Assembly: GCA_021774335.1 (NCBI GenBank)
Contig: JAJFJD010000033.1
Coordinates: 186,001-250,000, forward strand
Length of the DNA: 64,000 nt
Origin: Alphaproteobacteria bacterium
Lineage (GTDB): Bacteria; Pseudomonadota; Alphaproteobacteria; UBA8366
Direction: 5' to 3'
The position numbers and the translations under genes were made by a program. Within the stretch, counting starts at the first letter, position 1. Each line of letters starts with the position of its first letter. Shown here one piece after another: positions 1 through 8,554 of the stretch. The notes beneath the pieces are model-generated. The model made no database searches and had not been told where the DNA came from. It worked only from the letters and a program-made list of their open reading frames with translations.

Positions 1-412
1 GGCCGCCGAGATAGCGCCATAGCGGCATCTCCGCCGCCGCGGCGGCAGCGTGTGCGACTGCCATCGATGCCGCGATCATGGCATTTCCGCCAAGCCGGTT
101 CTTGTCGGGCGTCCCGTCCAGCTCGATGAGCACCGCATCGGCATTTTCCTGGTCCTCGGCGTCGAGGCCGATCAACGCATCGGAAATCTCATCATTTACC
201 GCCGCGATCGCCTTGGTCACATCGTAGCCGCCGAAAGCGTCGCCGCCGTCGCGCCGGTCGACCGCCTCACCCGACCCGGTGGACGCACCGGCGGGCGCGA
301 TGGCCCGGCCGACGGCGCCGGACCCTACCGTCACCTCGACCTCCAAGGTCGGGCGCCCACGGGAATCCCAGACCCGCCGGGCATGGACATCGGTAATACT
401 CGATACGCTCAC
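1..412 (-). CDS. Enolase-family protein, N-terminal part (C-terminus beyond window)
   Basis: Enolase converts 2-phosphoglycerate to phosphoenolpyruvate in the cytosol. The 137 visible residues match the enolase N-terminal domain: WDSRGRPTLEVEV near the start (family RExLDSRGNPTVEVEV), PAGASTG for the mobile SGASTG loop, then LIGLDAEDQ, LDGTPDKNRLGGNA and a final PLWRYLGG. The loop reads AGASTG and its ELRDGD continuation is rewritten as VDRRDGG, so this may be a divergent paralogue and not the housekeeping enolase. The GTG start overlaps the stop of the upstream kinase gene as GTGA, so the two are co-transcribed and translationally coupled. The catalytic C-terminal barrel is outside the window, so activity cannot be judged. 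Confidence 0.85.
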   Translation of the reverse strand, partial: MSVSSITDVHARRVWDSRGRPTLEVEVTVGSGAVGRAIAPAGASTGSGEAVDRRDGGDAFGGYDVTKAIAAVNDEISDALIGLDAEDQENADAVLIELDGTPDKNRLGGNAMIAASMAVAHAAAAAAEMPLWRYLGG

Positions 413-1431
413 GCGGCTGCTCCTCGGTGGTTGGCGATCGCATCGGCCCATCGATCCCGCAGCGTGTCGAGCCGCGAGACAGGCGCATTCAGCAATGCGC
501 GGGCAAAACCACGAACACAGGCGTGCTGCCTTGGATCACCGAGATATTCGACCGGTGATTTCCCGTCAACTCGCGCCAGCAGCAATCCGGGCAGCAAATG
601 CGCGACACGCTGTTCCAGCGCCGCGCGATCCTCCCAGTTAACCGCCGTCGAATAAGCGCCGGACATCGCGGTGAAACAGTCCAGATACGCCGTGGCCGTG
701 TCTGGCCGATACAGGCACTTCAGCAACAGATGATTAAGGCAAAAAGCGAGATCGAAGGCCGGATCGCCGAAACACGCGCATTCCGCATCGAGGAAGACCG
801 GCCCCTTACCGCCAACGAGAATATTCTTCGGACTGACATCGCCATGCACTAACGCCCTCCGCGTGTCCGCGGTGACGGTCACCAACTCCTGCAAGGCGGC
901 GGATAGGTCCGGGTGACGGTGCGCCGTCGCTTCCAAATAAGGCTCCAGGCGAATGGCGTGAAAAATGGCCGCGCTGTCGAACCGTGCAGCGACCGCCGCG
1001 TCATCCGCTGTTGCCGCGTGAATTCGGCCGAGCGTTGCGCCGACCGATGCTGCGAATTCGGAATCCGCGCGGCCCGCCATCAATTCCGACTTCCAAAGCG
1101 GGAACGCCGCAGGATCAAGGTACTCCATGGCGAAGAGCCCATCCTCCTCGCACCGGCCCAGCAGCCGCGGGGCGGCCGACGGCGCAATCGCCGCGACGGT
1201 TTCCAGCCAGGATATCTCGTATTGATTGCGCTCGACCGGAACCTGCCAATCGGCATCGACCTTCAGCTTCGCGAGCGCACGTTTAATGCAGATCGGGCCA
1301 TCCGGCAGATCGACACGCCAGATATCCGACGACACCCCGCCGGTCAGCGGCTCGGCGGTCGCAGGCGTATCGGCGGCAAGCAGATCGAGACGGATCAGGG
1401 CGATTCTGAGATCCTGCGGCAGGTCACGCAT
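409..1431 (-). CDS. Aminoglycoside phosphotransferase (APH/choline-kinase fold) family kinase
   Basis: This is a predicted ATP-dependent small-molecule kinase of the APH superfamily. The Brenner catalytic motif HGDVSPKN is followed by the metal-binding segment FLDAECACFGDPAFDLAF. Near the N-terminus GGVSSDIWRV is the nucleotide loop, with the ATP-binding lysine in CIKRAL. The substrate is unknown; homology to resistance kinases does not mean resistance. I favour the ATG at 1431, where family similarity begins. An in-frame ATG at 1542 would add 37 residues but lies inside a 15-bp tandem repeat and has no ribosome binding site; the 1431 site also lacks a clear one. The stop overlaps the enolase-like start, which suggests a shared pathway. 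Confidence 0.8.
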   Translation of the reverse strand: MRDLPQDLRIALIRLDLLAADTPATAEPLTGGVSSDIWRVDLPDGPICIKRALAKLKVDADWQVPVERNQYEISWLETVAAIAPSAAPRLLGRCEEDGLFAMEYLDPAAFPLWKSELMAGRADSEFAASVGATLGRIHAATADDAAVAARFDSAAIFHAIRLEPYLEATAHRHPDLSAALQELVTVTADTRRALVHGDVSPKNILVGGKGPVFLDAECACFGDPAFDLAFCLNHLLLKCLYRPDTATAYLDCFTAMSGAYSTAVNWEDRAALEQRVAHLLPGLLLARVDGKSPVEYLGDPRQHACVRGFARALLNAPVSRLDTLRDRWADAIANHRGAAA

Positions 1432-1486
1432 TGTTCGAGGCTCGAAAGGGACTGTCCCGCGAACAATACCGCGTTCGTGCAGGTCC

Positions 1487-1561
1487 CGCCACGATGTGGT
1501 CCGCCACGGTGTGGTCCGCCACGGTGTGATTCGCGACGACATGGTTCGCGACCATGTGGGC
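1487..1561. repeat. Degenerate 15-bp tandem repeat, five units
   Basis: Five consecutive 15-bp units start at 1487, 1502, 1517, 1532 and 1547. The clearest unit is CGCCACGGTGTGGTC. Units 1-3 are nearly identical and units 4-5 have drifted. The unit length is a multiple of three, so the longer form of the kinase gene would read it as a repeated TPWRT peptide. It fills the space between the TPR gene stop and the kinase gene. Confidence 0.85.
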
Positions 1562-1563
1562 CG

Positions 1564-2118
1564 TCAAATATTCTGCTGTTGCAGATCCTTTTCGAGTTGG
1601 CGAATGCGGACCGGCGCATCCTCAATATGCGGGTTGGCGTCCAGCGCCCGCCGCCATGCGTTCAACGCCTGCTGTTTATCGCCTAGCGCATCGTAATTCA
1701 TACCGAGGCCCGCCAGCGCCCCGAAATGCCGCGGTTCAAGTCGTAAAACCTGCTGAATATCGCGGATCGAGGCCTTGAAATTGCCCATTACGTAATAGAC
1801 CGTGGCGCGCTTATTCCATCCTTCCGCCAGCTCGGGCGATCGCTTGATCACTTCTTCAAACCGTTTGAGCGCCGTGCGGAAATCCAGTTTTTCCAACGCA
1901 CTCCGGCCCTCGGTCATCAATTCACCGGTTTCCGGGTCTTCCGGATGGTTCCATAACTGCCAGATAAGCGACGTCAGGCGATTGCCCTCGGATGCGTCCC
2001 GCGCGCCCTTCAAGGCGTCAAACAGCCGGTTCACGGCCTGAGAACTACCCGAATCAGCGGACGCCGGCAGTCCGGTCCAGCACACGAGGCCCAGGATGAT
2101 GATCAAAGCTCGAATCAT
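1564..2118 (-). CDS. Exported tetratricopeptide-repeat protein
   Basis: This is a small TPR protein, probably periplasmic or membrane-anchored. Starting at the ATG at 2118 gives a signal peptide (MIRALIIILGLVCW, then a small-residue PASA cleavage region), which is why I prefer it over an ATG 12 codons upstream. About three TPR units follow: LMTEGRSALEKLDFRTALKRF, then a unit around AEGWNKRATVYYVMGNFKAS, and one around FGALAGLGMNYDALGDKQQA. TPR domains mediate protein-protein contacts; the partner is unknown. It is transcribed divergently from the DUF2817 gene and reads towards the kinase/enolase pair. Confidence 0.85.
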   Translation of the reverse strand: MIRALIIILGLVCWTGLPASADSGSSQAVNRLFDALKGARDASEGNRLTSLIWQLWNHPEDPETGELMTEGRSALEKLDFRTALKRFEEVIKRSPELAEGWNKRATVYYVMGNFKASIRDIQQVLRLEPRHFGALAGLGMNYDALGDKQQALNAWRRALDANPHIEDAPVRIRQLEKDLQQQNI

Positions 2119-2232
2119 CCGCCAAGTATGGAGAAATTCGCCACTTTTTGGCAATCCACAATTTGGCGATTGCCGATAGCAATATCGCGAGGCATGGTGA
2201 GCAGGGGTCGTGCCGCAACCGATTGTAACCGA

Positions 2233-3129
2233 ATGTCCGTCTCGCGATATTTCGCTTCAGACCGCTTGAATGCGCGGGCGCAGTTTATCGCCGCCTGCAA
2301 CGCGTTGAATCTGGATTTCTCCTCCTACTATGCGCCAAGAGACATCGACGATAGCGGTGAGCCGATCATAGATGTGGCCCGCGTCGGACCGCATAAAGCA
2401 CCGATCGTCCTAACCTTGACCAATGGCTCGTGGGTTGATGAAGGCCTCTGTGCATCGGGAATCCAAACGGCGTTGTTACGTGAGGGGCTAGGCCGGATAG
2501 GCCGCAATGACATCGCGCTTGTCCTGGTCCATGCGGTCGGACCGGCGGGCCTTTCGGGACTTGGCAATCGCGGGCCCGCGATATCGGACACCTCGATCCG
2601 GGAGTGGAGCAACCACGCGCTCGCCGCCGCCGAGAACCGATTCGCATCCTATGTCCAGGAAACCCATGCCCCGAAGCAGGACAGCGGCGGCAGCATCCCG
2701 TGGCAGGCGCGCGTTCTCTGCCAAATCGCCGACACTTATTTCGCCAAGGCGCAATCGATCAGCTTGATCGACCTGCGGACCGGTCCCGGATATTACGGCG
2801 AGGCGGATCTGCTCGCGTGCCGGACCCATAGCGATCCAGCAATGGAACGCGCCGCGCGACTGTTCGGCACAACCGAAGACCCTTCCACGCCGACGCCGCA
2901 CGGCACGCCCGGTGATCTGGCGCATGGTCTGATCACCGCACTCGAGCGCAGCGACCTGACTGCCGCCGTCCTCGAATTTGGCACCTACTCGATGCGGTCG
3001 GTTCTATCCGCCGGCAGTGGTGGGGTGTTCTATCCGGACAACACCGATTGGCGCGAGCAGGCGTGGGCCTCCGCGCAAGGCGTCATCCAACATGTCCTGT
3101 TGTCACTGCCGAAGAGCAGGCAAGGCTAG
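2233..3129 (+). CDS. DUF2817 family protein (M14 carboxypeptidase-like)
   Basis: The protein matches DUF2817, a family related to zinc carboxypeptidases of the M14 type. The N-terminal SVSRYFASDRLNARAQF segment is the family's hallmark, and a conserved LTLTNGSWVDEG stretch follows. Later segments (SLIDLRTGPGYYGEADLLA, then VLEFGTYSMRSVL) hold acidic and aromatic residues that would fit a metallopeptidase active site. The substrate is unknown. The ATG at 2233 places the start right at the conserved block; an in-frame ATG at 2128 would overlap the divergent TPR gene's leader. No convincing ribosome binding site is visible. The gene ends 3 bp from the convergent hydrolase-OsmC gene. Confidence 0.8.
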   Translation: MSVSRYFASDRLNARAQFIAACNALNLDFSSYYAPRDIDDSGEPIIDVARVGPHKAPIVLTLTNGSWVDEGLCASGIQTALLREGLGRIGRNDIALVLVHAVGPAGLSGLGNRGPAISDTSIREWSNHALAAAENRFASYVQETHAPKQDSGGSIPWQARVLCQIADTYFAKAQSISLIDLRTGPGYYGEADLLACRTHSDPAMERAARLFGTTEDPSTPTPHGTPGDLAHGLITALERSDLTAAVLEFGTYSMRSVLSAGSGGVFYPDNTDWREQAWASAQGVIQHVLLSLPKSRQG

Positions 3130-3132
3130 GCG

Positions 3133-4359
3133 TCACCCTTTCAACTGCGTCGTGATCTTAATCTCGGAATGCAGCGTCCGGTGAACCGGGCACTTGTCGG
3201 CAATCTCGATCAGTTTGGCGCGCTGCTCGTCGTCGAGCGGCCCGGTAAGCTCGATCTCACGCTCGATGAGGTCGACCTTGCCATCACGGGTTTCACATTC
3301 GTCGCAGTCGGCCGCATGGATCTTGTCGTGTTTGAGCGTCACCGACGCCTGTACCAGCGGCCATTTCTTCCGGTTGGCATACATGCGCATCGTCATCGAC
3401 GTACAAGCGCCGAGGCCCGCCAACAAGTAACCGTATGGGGTCGGCCCCGTGTTCGTCCCGCCAACCGTCGGCGGTTCATCCGCCAGCATGCGATGCGGTC
3501 CGTTCAGGACCTCTTGTTGGAAGGCGCCGTTGCCGGTCTCGCGCACCACGACGACACCGTCCTCGGTTTCAGGCGTGGTCTCCGTCTTCGCATCGTTTTC
3601 GCCGAGATAGCGCGTCGCCCAGGCGGACAGGACGGTGGCAACATAGATGGCGTCCTCGCGGCGGCTCAGCAGATGGTCGGCTTCGTCCAATGAGATGAAG
3701 CTCTTGGGGTGCTTCGCGGCAACGAAGATCGCGCCGGCGTTGTCGATCCCCACGGTATTGTCGAGCGGCGAATGGAAAACCAGCAGCGGCTTTTTCATTG
3801 CGGCGATAGCGTCCGACAATTTGTGGCTCTCGATATCGTCGAGAAACTGTTTCTGAATCCGGAAGGTGCGGCCGGCGAGGTTTACCTCGGCCTCACCCTG
3901 CGCTTCGATTTCGGGCCGGGCTTCGGCAAACAAATGCTGCACATGCGACGGGTCGGACGGCGCGCCGATCGTGGCGACCGCCTTGATTTCCGGAATGCGC
4001 CCCGCTGCTGCAAGAACGGCCGCACCGCCTAGGCTGTGCCCAATGATGACGCATGGCGCCCCGTGTTCGTCGCGCAGATAGTCGGCCGCGCGGATGAGGT
4101 CGTCCACGTTCGACGAAAAATTAGTATTGGCGAACTCACCGTCGCTGGCGCCCAGGCCGGTGAAATCGAACCGCAGGACCGCGATACCCTCCTCGGCAAG
4201 CCCGGTCGCGATCCGTGCCGCGGCAAAGATATCCTTCGAACAGGTGAAGCAATGCGCGAACAGCGCGTAGGCCCGTGGCGCTGCGTCCGGCAATTCGAGC
4301 CGGGCTGCCAGCGTATGGCCCTGCGAGCCTTCAAATTCAATCTTTTCCGACCGTGGCAT
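3133..4359 (-). CDS. Bifunctional alpha/beta hydrolase / OsmC family protein
   Basis: Two domains are fused. Residues about 1-245 are an alpha/beta hydrolase with nucleophile elbow GHSLGG, a likely acid in HSPLDNTVG and a histidine in DEADHLL. Residues about 265-408 are an OsmC/Ohr-like domain with the two redox cysteines in LGACTSMTM and KCPVHRTLHSE. OsmC proteins reduce organic or fatty-acid hydroperoxides with a thiol reductant; the esterase half may free or recognise the substrate (inference). This fusion is a known architecture. The ATG at 4359 is chosen because AAGGA lies about 10 nt upstream; a TTG seven codons earlier is the alternative. The gene converges on the DUF2817 gene. Confidence 0.9.
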   Translation of the reverse strand: MPRSEKIEFEGSQGHTLAARLELPDAAPRAYALFAHCFTCSKDIFAAARIATGLAEEGIAVLRFDFTGLGASDGEFANTNFSSNVDDLIRAADYLRDEHGAPCVIIGHSLGGAAVLAAAGRIPEIKAVATIGAPSDPSHVQHLFAEARPEIEAQGEAEVNLAGRTFRIQKQFLDDIESHKLSDAIAAMKKPLLVFHSPLDNTVGIDNAGAIFVAAKHPKSFISLDEADHLLSRREDAIYVATVLSAWATRYLGENDAKTETTPETEDGVVVVRETGNGAFQQEVLNGPHRMLADEPPTVGGTNTGPTPYGYLLAGLGACTSMTMRMYANRKKWPLVQASVTLKHDKIHAADCDECETRDGKVDLIEREIELTGPLDDEQRAKLIEIADKCPVHRTLHSEIKITTQLKG

Positions 4360-4544
4360 TCTCAATGTCCTTCCGAGCAATATGAATCTGAGGGACTTAA
4401 ACCAGTCCCGCGTGAAATCCAGTCCGCCGCGGCGCAGATACCGAAATCGTGATTTCCGCGGCTAATTTGGCCGACAGTCTACCGCCCCGTACACTCGGGT
4501 GCTAAACGAATTGAAAAGCAATAGTCATCGGGAGCGGAAACGCC

Positions 4545-5537
4545 ATGTCAGGATCGGATCTTCATCGCGACGCCATCATCATCGATGGTCTGGAAATCTC
4601 AAAATGGAGCCGCGCGGTATTCGAGGACATGCGCAAGGGCGGCCTCACCGCGGTGAACGCCACCTGCTCGGTCTGGGAAGGCATCCGCGGCTCACTCGAC
4701 AATGTGGCGCAGTGGAAGCAGTGGTTTCGCGACAACGACGACATCATCCTGCAGGTCCACACGACGGAAGACATCCGCCGCGCCAAGGCGGAGAACAAGA
4801 CCGGCATCTATCTCGGCTGGCAAAACACCTGGGGCATCGAGGATCGCATCGACTACCTGCGAATTTTTAAGGACCTCGGCGTCGGCGTGATGCAGCTCAC
4901 CTACAACACACGCAACCTCGTCGGCACCGGGTGCTGGGAAAGCACGGACGCCGGCCTCACCGACTTCGGCCGCGAGGTCGTGGACGAGATGAATGCGGTC
5001 GGCATCATGGTCGACCTGTCACATGTCGGCCCGATGACCAGCCAGGACGCCATTGAACATTCGAAGATGCCGGTGGCCTATACGCATTGTGCGCCCGCCG
5101 GCCTGCTCGACCATCCGCGCAATAAGAGCGACGACCAGCTTCGCTTCATCGCCGACAAGGGCGGCTTCGTCGGGTTCGCGACCTACCCGCCCTTCATGGC
5201 GCAAGGCACCGATTCCACCGTCGAAGACTGCGTCGATACCTTCGAGTATCTGATCAACCTGGTCGGCGAGGACACGGTCGGCATCGGCACCGATTTTACC
5301 CAGGATCAGGACGGCGACTTTTTCACGTACCTTTCATTGGATAAGAGCTATGCGCGCCGCGTCGTGCCGAAACGGCCCGGCGACGGCACGGTGAAAATGC
5401 CGGGCGGACTGCGCACCATCGGCGATTTCCCGAATCTCACTGCCGCGATGGAAAAGCGCGGCTGGCCCGAAGACCGCATCCGCAAGGTGATGGGCGAGAA
5501 TTGGATGCGCGTGCTGAAGGACGTGTGGGGCGCCTGA
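4545..5537 (+). CDS. M19 (membrane dipeptidase) family protein with altered metal ligands
   Basis: This 330-residue protein has the M19 renal-dipeptidase fold: LSH (His160), AYTHC (His181) and GIGTDF (Asp250) sit where the family has metal and catalytic residues. The family's N-terminal HxD motif is missing (IIDGLE at residues 12-17), and the bridging-glutamate region reads YLGWQNT (89-95) with no glutamate. It may therefore bind one metal or none, and may not be a peptidase. Related M19 proteins of this form are, to my knowledge, common in alphaproteobacteria. The gene precedes an aldolase gene by 94 bp on the same strand. A purine-rich GAGCGGAAA lies upstream of the ATG. Confidence 0.85.
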   Translation: MSGSDLHRDAIIIDGLEISKWSRAVFEDMRKGGLTAVNATCSVWEGIRGSLDNVAQWKQWFRDNDDIILQVHTTEDIRRAKAENKTGIYLGWQNTWGIEDRIDYLRIFKDLGVGVMQLTYNTRNLVGTGCWESTDAGLTDFGREVVDEMNAVGIMVDLSHVGPMTSQDAIEHSKMPVAYTHCAPAGLLDHPRNKSDDQLRFIADKGGFVGFATYPPFMAQGTDSTVEDCVDTFEYLINLVGEDTVGIGTDFTQDQDGDFFTYLSLDKSYARRVVPKRPGDGTVKMPGGLRTIGDFPNLTAAMEKRGWPEDRIRKVMGENWMRVLKDVWGA

Positions 5538-5631
5538 TCGGCGTCAGGATACGGATCAACCAACCCACGGCTATGGCCGACATTCCTACCCGTGCCCTGG
5601 GTTCGACCAACGACATAAAGGAGTTTTCAGG

Positions 5632-6417
5632 ATGAGCATCACCCCGAACGTCGCAAAGCAGAAACTCCAGGCCGGCGAACTCGCGATCGGTTTCGGATTG
5701 CGGTCAACCCGCACGACCGACATCGCCAAGATCGCCAAAACCTGCGATTTCGACTGGCTTTTCATCGACATGGAGCATGGCAGCTTCGACGTCGATCTGG
5801 TCTGCCAGATCAGCGTCGCCGCGCTGGACACCGAGATCACGCCGATCGTCCGGGTGCCAGGCCATCAGCATTTCCATGCCGCCCGCGTGCTGGACGGCGG
5901 GGCGATGGGGGTCGTGGTGCCGCATGTGGATACACCGGAGCAGGCGAAAGCAGCCGTCGACCACGCCAAGTTCCCGCCGATCGGCCACCGGTCGATGACC
6001 GGCCTGTTGCCGCAGCTCGGCTTCGAGAACCCCGGTAAGGCGGAACTGCCCAAGATCATGAACGAGAACACGATGGTGACCGTCATGCTGGAAACGCCGG
6101 AAGCGATCGCCAATGCCGACGCGATTGCCGCCGTGGACGGCGTCGACGTGCTGCTGATCGGCAGCAACGATCTCAGCGCCGAAATGGGTATCCCGGGCGA
6201 ATACAATGATGACAAGATCGCCGCCGCTTACGAGACGACAATCTCGGCCGCGCGCAACAACGGCAAGTTTGCCGGCATGGGCGGCATCTACGACCACGAT
6301 ACGATGGAGCGCTACATCAAGATGGGCGCTCAATTCCTGCTCGGCGGCTCGGACACCAGCTTCATGATCGCGGCCGGCAAGGGCCGGACGTCGTTCCTGA
6401 AGTCGATCGCACGGTAG
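5632..6417 (+). CDS. HpcH/HpaI family aldolase
   Basis: This is a class II pyruvate aldolase of the HpcH/HpaI family, which reversibly cleaves 4-hydroxy-2-oxoacids to pyruvate (or glyoxylate) and an aldehyde. Family motifs are WLFIDMEHGSFD (the general-base region), PIVRVPGHQ, the metal-ligand glutamate in MLETPEAIANAD and VDVLLIGSNDLSAEMG. Its 261 residues are the family norm. A strong AAAGGAG lies before the ATG. It probably forms a transcription unit with the M19-like gene upstream. Its physiological substrate cannot be told from sequence. A second, distinct HpcH/HpaI gene lies at 41801-42556. Confidence 0.9.
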   Translation: MSITPNVAKQKLQAGELAIGFGLRSTRTTDIAKIAKTCDFDWLFIDMEHGSFDVDLVCQISVAALDTEITPIVRVPGHQHFHAARVLDGGAMGVVVPHVDTPEQAKAAVDHAKFPPIGHRSMTGLLPQLGFENPGKAELPKIMNENTMVTVMLETPEAIANADAIAAVDGVDVLLIGSNDLSAEMGIPGEYNDDKIAAAYETTISAARNNGKFAGMGGIYDHDTMERYIKMGAQFLLGGSDTSFMIAAGKGRTSFLKSIAR

Positions 6418-6441
6418 GAGTCACATGCGCCGGCTGTTCGA

Positions 6442-7248
6442 CTAAACCGCCGTTGCCGTCAGGAAAGCCCATCGGGTTGGCTCGATCCGTTCCAGCAGTG
6501 CGAAGAACCGGTCGACTTCGTCCAGACCGGCGAGTGCGGGATACCGTGTCGCAAGACGTGGTTCCGGCTGTATCTCGGAGACCGTGTGGCTCTCCGCAAA
6601 CCGGGGATACAGGATGTCCGAAGTCCAAGCGTCACCGACGCGGTGAATCTCAACCAGTAGATCCATATGCCGCAGGGCCGGATGGGAACCGGGGTTGAGT
6701 AATTCGACCTCGGCACCCTCGATATCGCACAGCACCAGGACCCGGCCGTTCGTGAATTTCACGAAATCGGGCCCGATCAGTTCTCCGGCAACCTCCATGC
6801 GGTCGGCAACGCCATTCATCTCGGCGAGTTGTTGGCACAACTGCCGGGCGCGGGCATCGATATCGAACGCATGAACCCGGGCCGACGGTAGACGCCGCGC
6901 GAGCCCGACGGCGTAGTAGCCTTCGGCGCAACCGACATTCACGACCGTGTCATATCCGGCAGCACACGCCGTTTCGATCACTCCATGCAGTTCGGCTTCG
7001 TAAGACCCCAGCAGTTTCGGGATATAGGCACCTTCGGAGACACGGTCCAAGAAGGCCATTCCGGCGAAAGGACCCGACTGTACCGCCGGGCCGATCAAAT
7101 CGGATAACGGTTGTTTCAGGCGAGCGGCGCGGAAGGCGGCCATCACTTGGAAGGCATCGTCGAGCCGCTGCCCGGCGGGCACGTCGTCCTGCTGCAATGT
7201 GGCCGTCAAGACTTCGAGAATGCGCCGTTCGATTTCGGTCTGCGACAT
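6442..7248 (-). CDS. Class I SAM-dependent methyltransferase, last gene of the glc unit
   Basis: A Rossmann methyltransferase domain begins near residue 98 with motif I VVNVGCAEGYYAVGLAR. Motif II is HAFDID, and VLVLCDIEGAEVELL resembles the FkbM-type acidic motif. The approximately 95-residue N-terminal region has no motif I recognise. The methyl acceptor is unknown. The start lies 1 bp beyond the glcF stop, so the gene is translationally linked to glcDEF, though methyltransferases are not a standard part of glycolate oxidation. It converges on the aldolase gene with 24 bp between them. Confidence 0.8.
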   Translation of the reverse strand: MSQTEIERRILEVLTATLQQDDVPAGQRLDDAFQVMAAFRAARLKQPLSDLIGPAVQSGPFAGMAFLDRVSEGAYIPKLLGSYEAELHGVIETACAAGYDTVVNVGCAEGYYAVGLARRLPSARVHAFDIDARARQLCQQLAEMNGVADRMEVAGELIGPDFVKFTNGRVLVLCDIEGAEVELLNPGSHPALRHMDLLVEIHRVGDAWTSDILYPRFAESHTVSEIQPEPRLATRYPALAGLDEVDRFFALLERIEPTRWAFLTATAV

Positions 7249-7249
7249 C

Positions 7250-8545
7250 TCAGGCGCGGTCGCTCAGCTTCGCCGGCGCCGGCCCGCCCGTAGCCCAATC
7301 GAGCAGTTCCACCGTGTGGACCACCGGAATGTCAGTACCGCCCGCAAGCTGCGTCATGCAGCCGATATTGCCTGTCGCGATCACCTGCGGCTGCGTGGCC
7401 GTCAGGTTGTCGATCTTTCTGTCCCGCAACCGGCCGGCGATGGCCGGCTGCAGGATGTTGTACGTTCCGGCCGACCCGCAGCAGAGATGCGCCTCCTTCG
7501 GCTCCACGACGGAGAAGCCCGCCTGTTTCAGCAACGCCTTGGGCGGCGCGGTGATCTTCTGCCCATGCTGCAGCGAGCAAGCCGCGTGATAGGCGACGGT
7601 CACGTCGCTGACCCGCACCGGCATGTCCATGCCGATATCAGCCATGTATTCCGAAATGTCCCACGTCATCGCGGAAATCTTTGCGGCGGAGTCCTTGACG
7701 TTCGGATCGTTCCGCAACATGAAGCCGTAATCCTTCACCGTGGTGCCGCACCCGCTGGCGTTGATGATGATGGCGTCCAATCCGTCGCCGTCGATTTCGG
7801 CCTTCCAGGCAGCAATATTGGCCTTCGCCTGGTCGTGCGAGTCGCCGTCGCGCCCCATGTGGTGGACCAGCGCGCCGCAACAACCAGCAGCATTTGGAAT
7901 AACCACCTCGCGTCCATGGCGCTGCAGCAAGCGGACCGTCGCTTCGTTGATCGACGGGGACAGGACACGCTGGGCGCAGCCCGCCAGCAAAGCGACACGG
8001 CCCTTGCGTCGACCGATCGCCGGGAAGACCTGCATTCTCTCGGTCGGCGACGGCGACGGCAGCGAAGCAGGCATCAGCGACAGCATCGCACCCAAGCGCC
8101 CCGGCATCACGCGGCCGAGCGGACGCGCCGCCCAGCCGGCGACCATCGCCAAGCGGAACCGCCGCGGATACGGCAGGACGGCGGCGAGCACCGACCGGAT
8201 CAGCCGGTCGAAGAGCGGTCGGCGGTATGTCTTTTCGATATGGACCCGCGCCTGGTCGACCAGATGCTGGTAATGGACGCCCGACGGACAGGTCGTCATG
8301 CAGGACAGACAGGTGAGGCATCGGTCGACATGCTTCACCACGTCGCCGGTCGCCGCCTTGCCCTTTTCCAGCATGTCCTTGATCAGGTAGATGCGGCCGC
8401 GGGGGCTGTCCAATTCGTCCCCCAGCAGGACATAGGTCGGACAGGTCGCGGTGCAAAATCCGCAATGAACGCAATTGCGGAGAATCGAATTGGCCTCGGC
8501 CAGGTCCGGATCGGCAAGCTGCGCTATGGAGAATTCAGTTCGCAT
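7250..8545 (-). CDS. glcF: Glycolate oxidase iron-sulfur subunit GlcF
   Basis: GlcF passes electrons from the GlcD/GlcE flavoproteins to the respiratory chain during oxidation of glycolate to glyoxylate. Two 4Fe-4S motifs are plain: CVHCGFCTATCP (Cys25, 28, 31, 35) and CLTCLSCMTTCP (Cys76, 79, 82, 86). Two CCG-type domains follow in the C-terminal half (GCCGALVHH and LCCGSAGTY), as in GlcF and HdrB. The 431 residues are about the usual length. It is third in glcD-glcE-glcF; 9 bp separate it from glcE. Confidence 0.93.
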   Translation of the reverse strand: MRTEFSIAQLADPDLAEANSILRNCVHCGFCTATCPTYVLLGDELDSPRGRIYLIKDMLEKGKAATGDVVKHVDRCLTCLSCMTTCPSGVHYQHLVDQARVHIEKTYRRPLFDRLIRSVLAAVLPYPRRFRLAMVAGWAARPLGRVMPGRLGAMLSLMPASLPSPSPTERMQVFPAIGRRKGRVALLAGCAQRVLSPSINEATVRLLQRHGREVVIPNAAGCCGALVHHMGRDGDSHDQAKANIAAWKAEIDGDGLDAIIINASGCGTTVKDYGFMLRNDPNVKDSAAKISAMTWDISEYMADIGMDMPVRVSDVTVAYHAACSLQHGQKITAPPKALLKQAGFSVVEPKEAHLCCGSAGTYNILQPAIAGRLRDRKIDNLTATQPQVIATGNIGCMTQLAGGTDIPVVHTVELLDWATGGPAPAKLSDRA

Positions 8546-8554
8546 GCCGCCCCA

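Noticed and set aside
1564..2154. Longer start for the TPR protein at 2154
   Set aside because: The ATG at 2118 places the signal peptide at the very N-terminus; the longer form would bury it.
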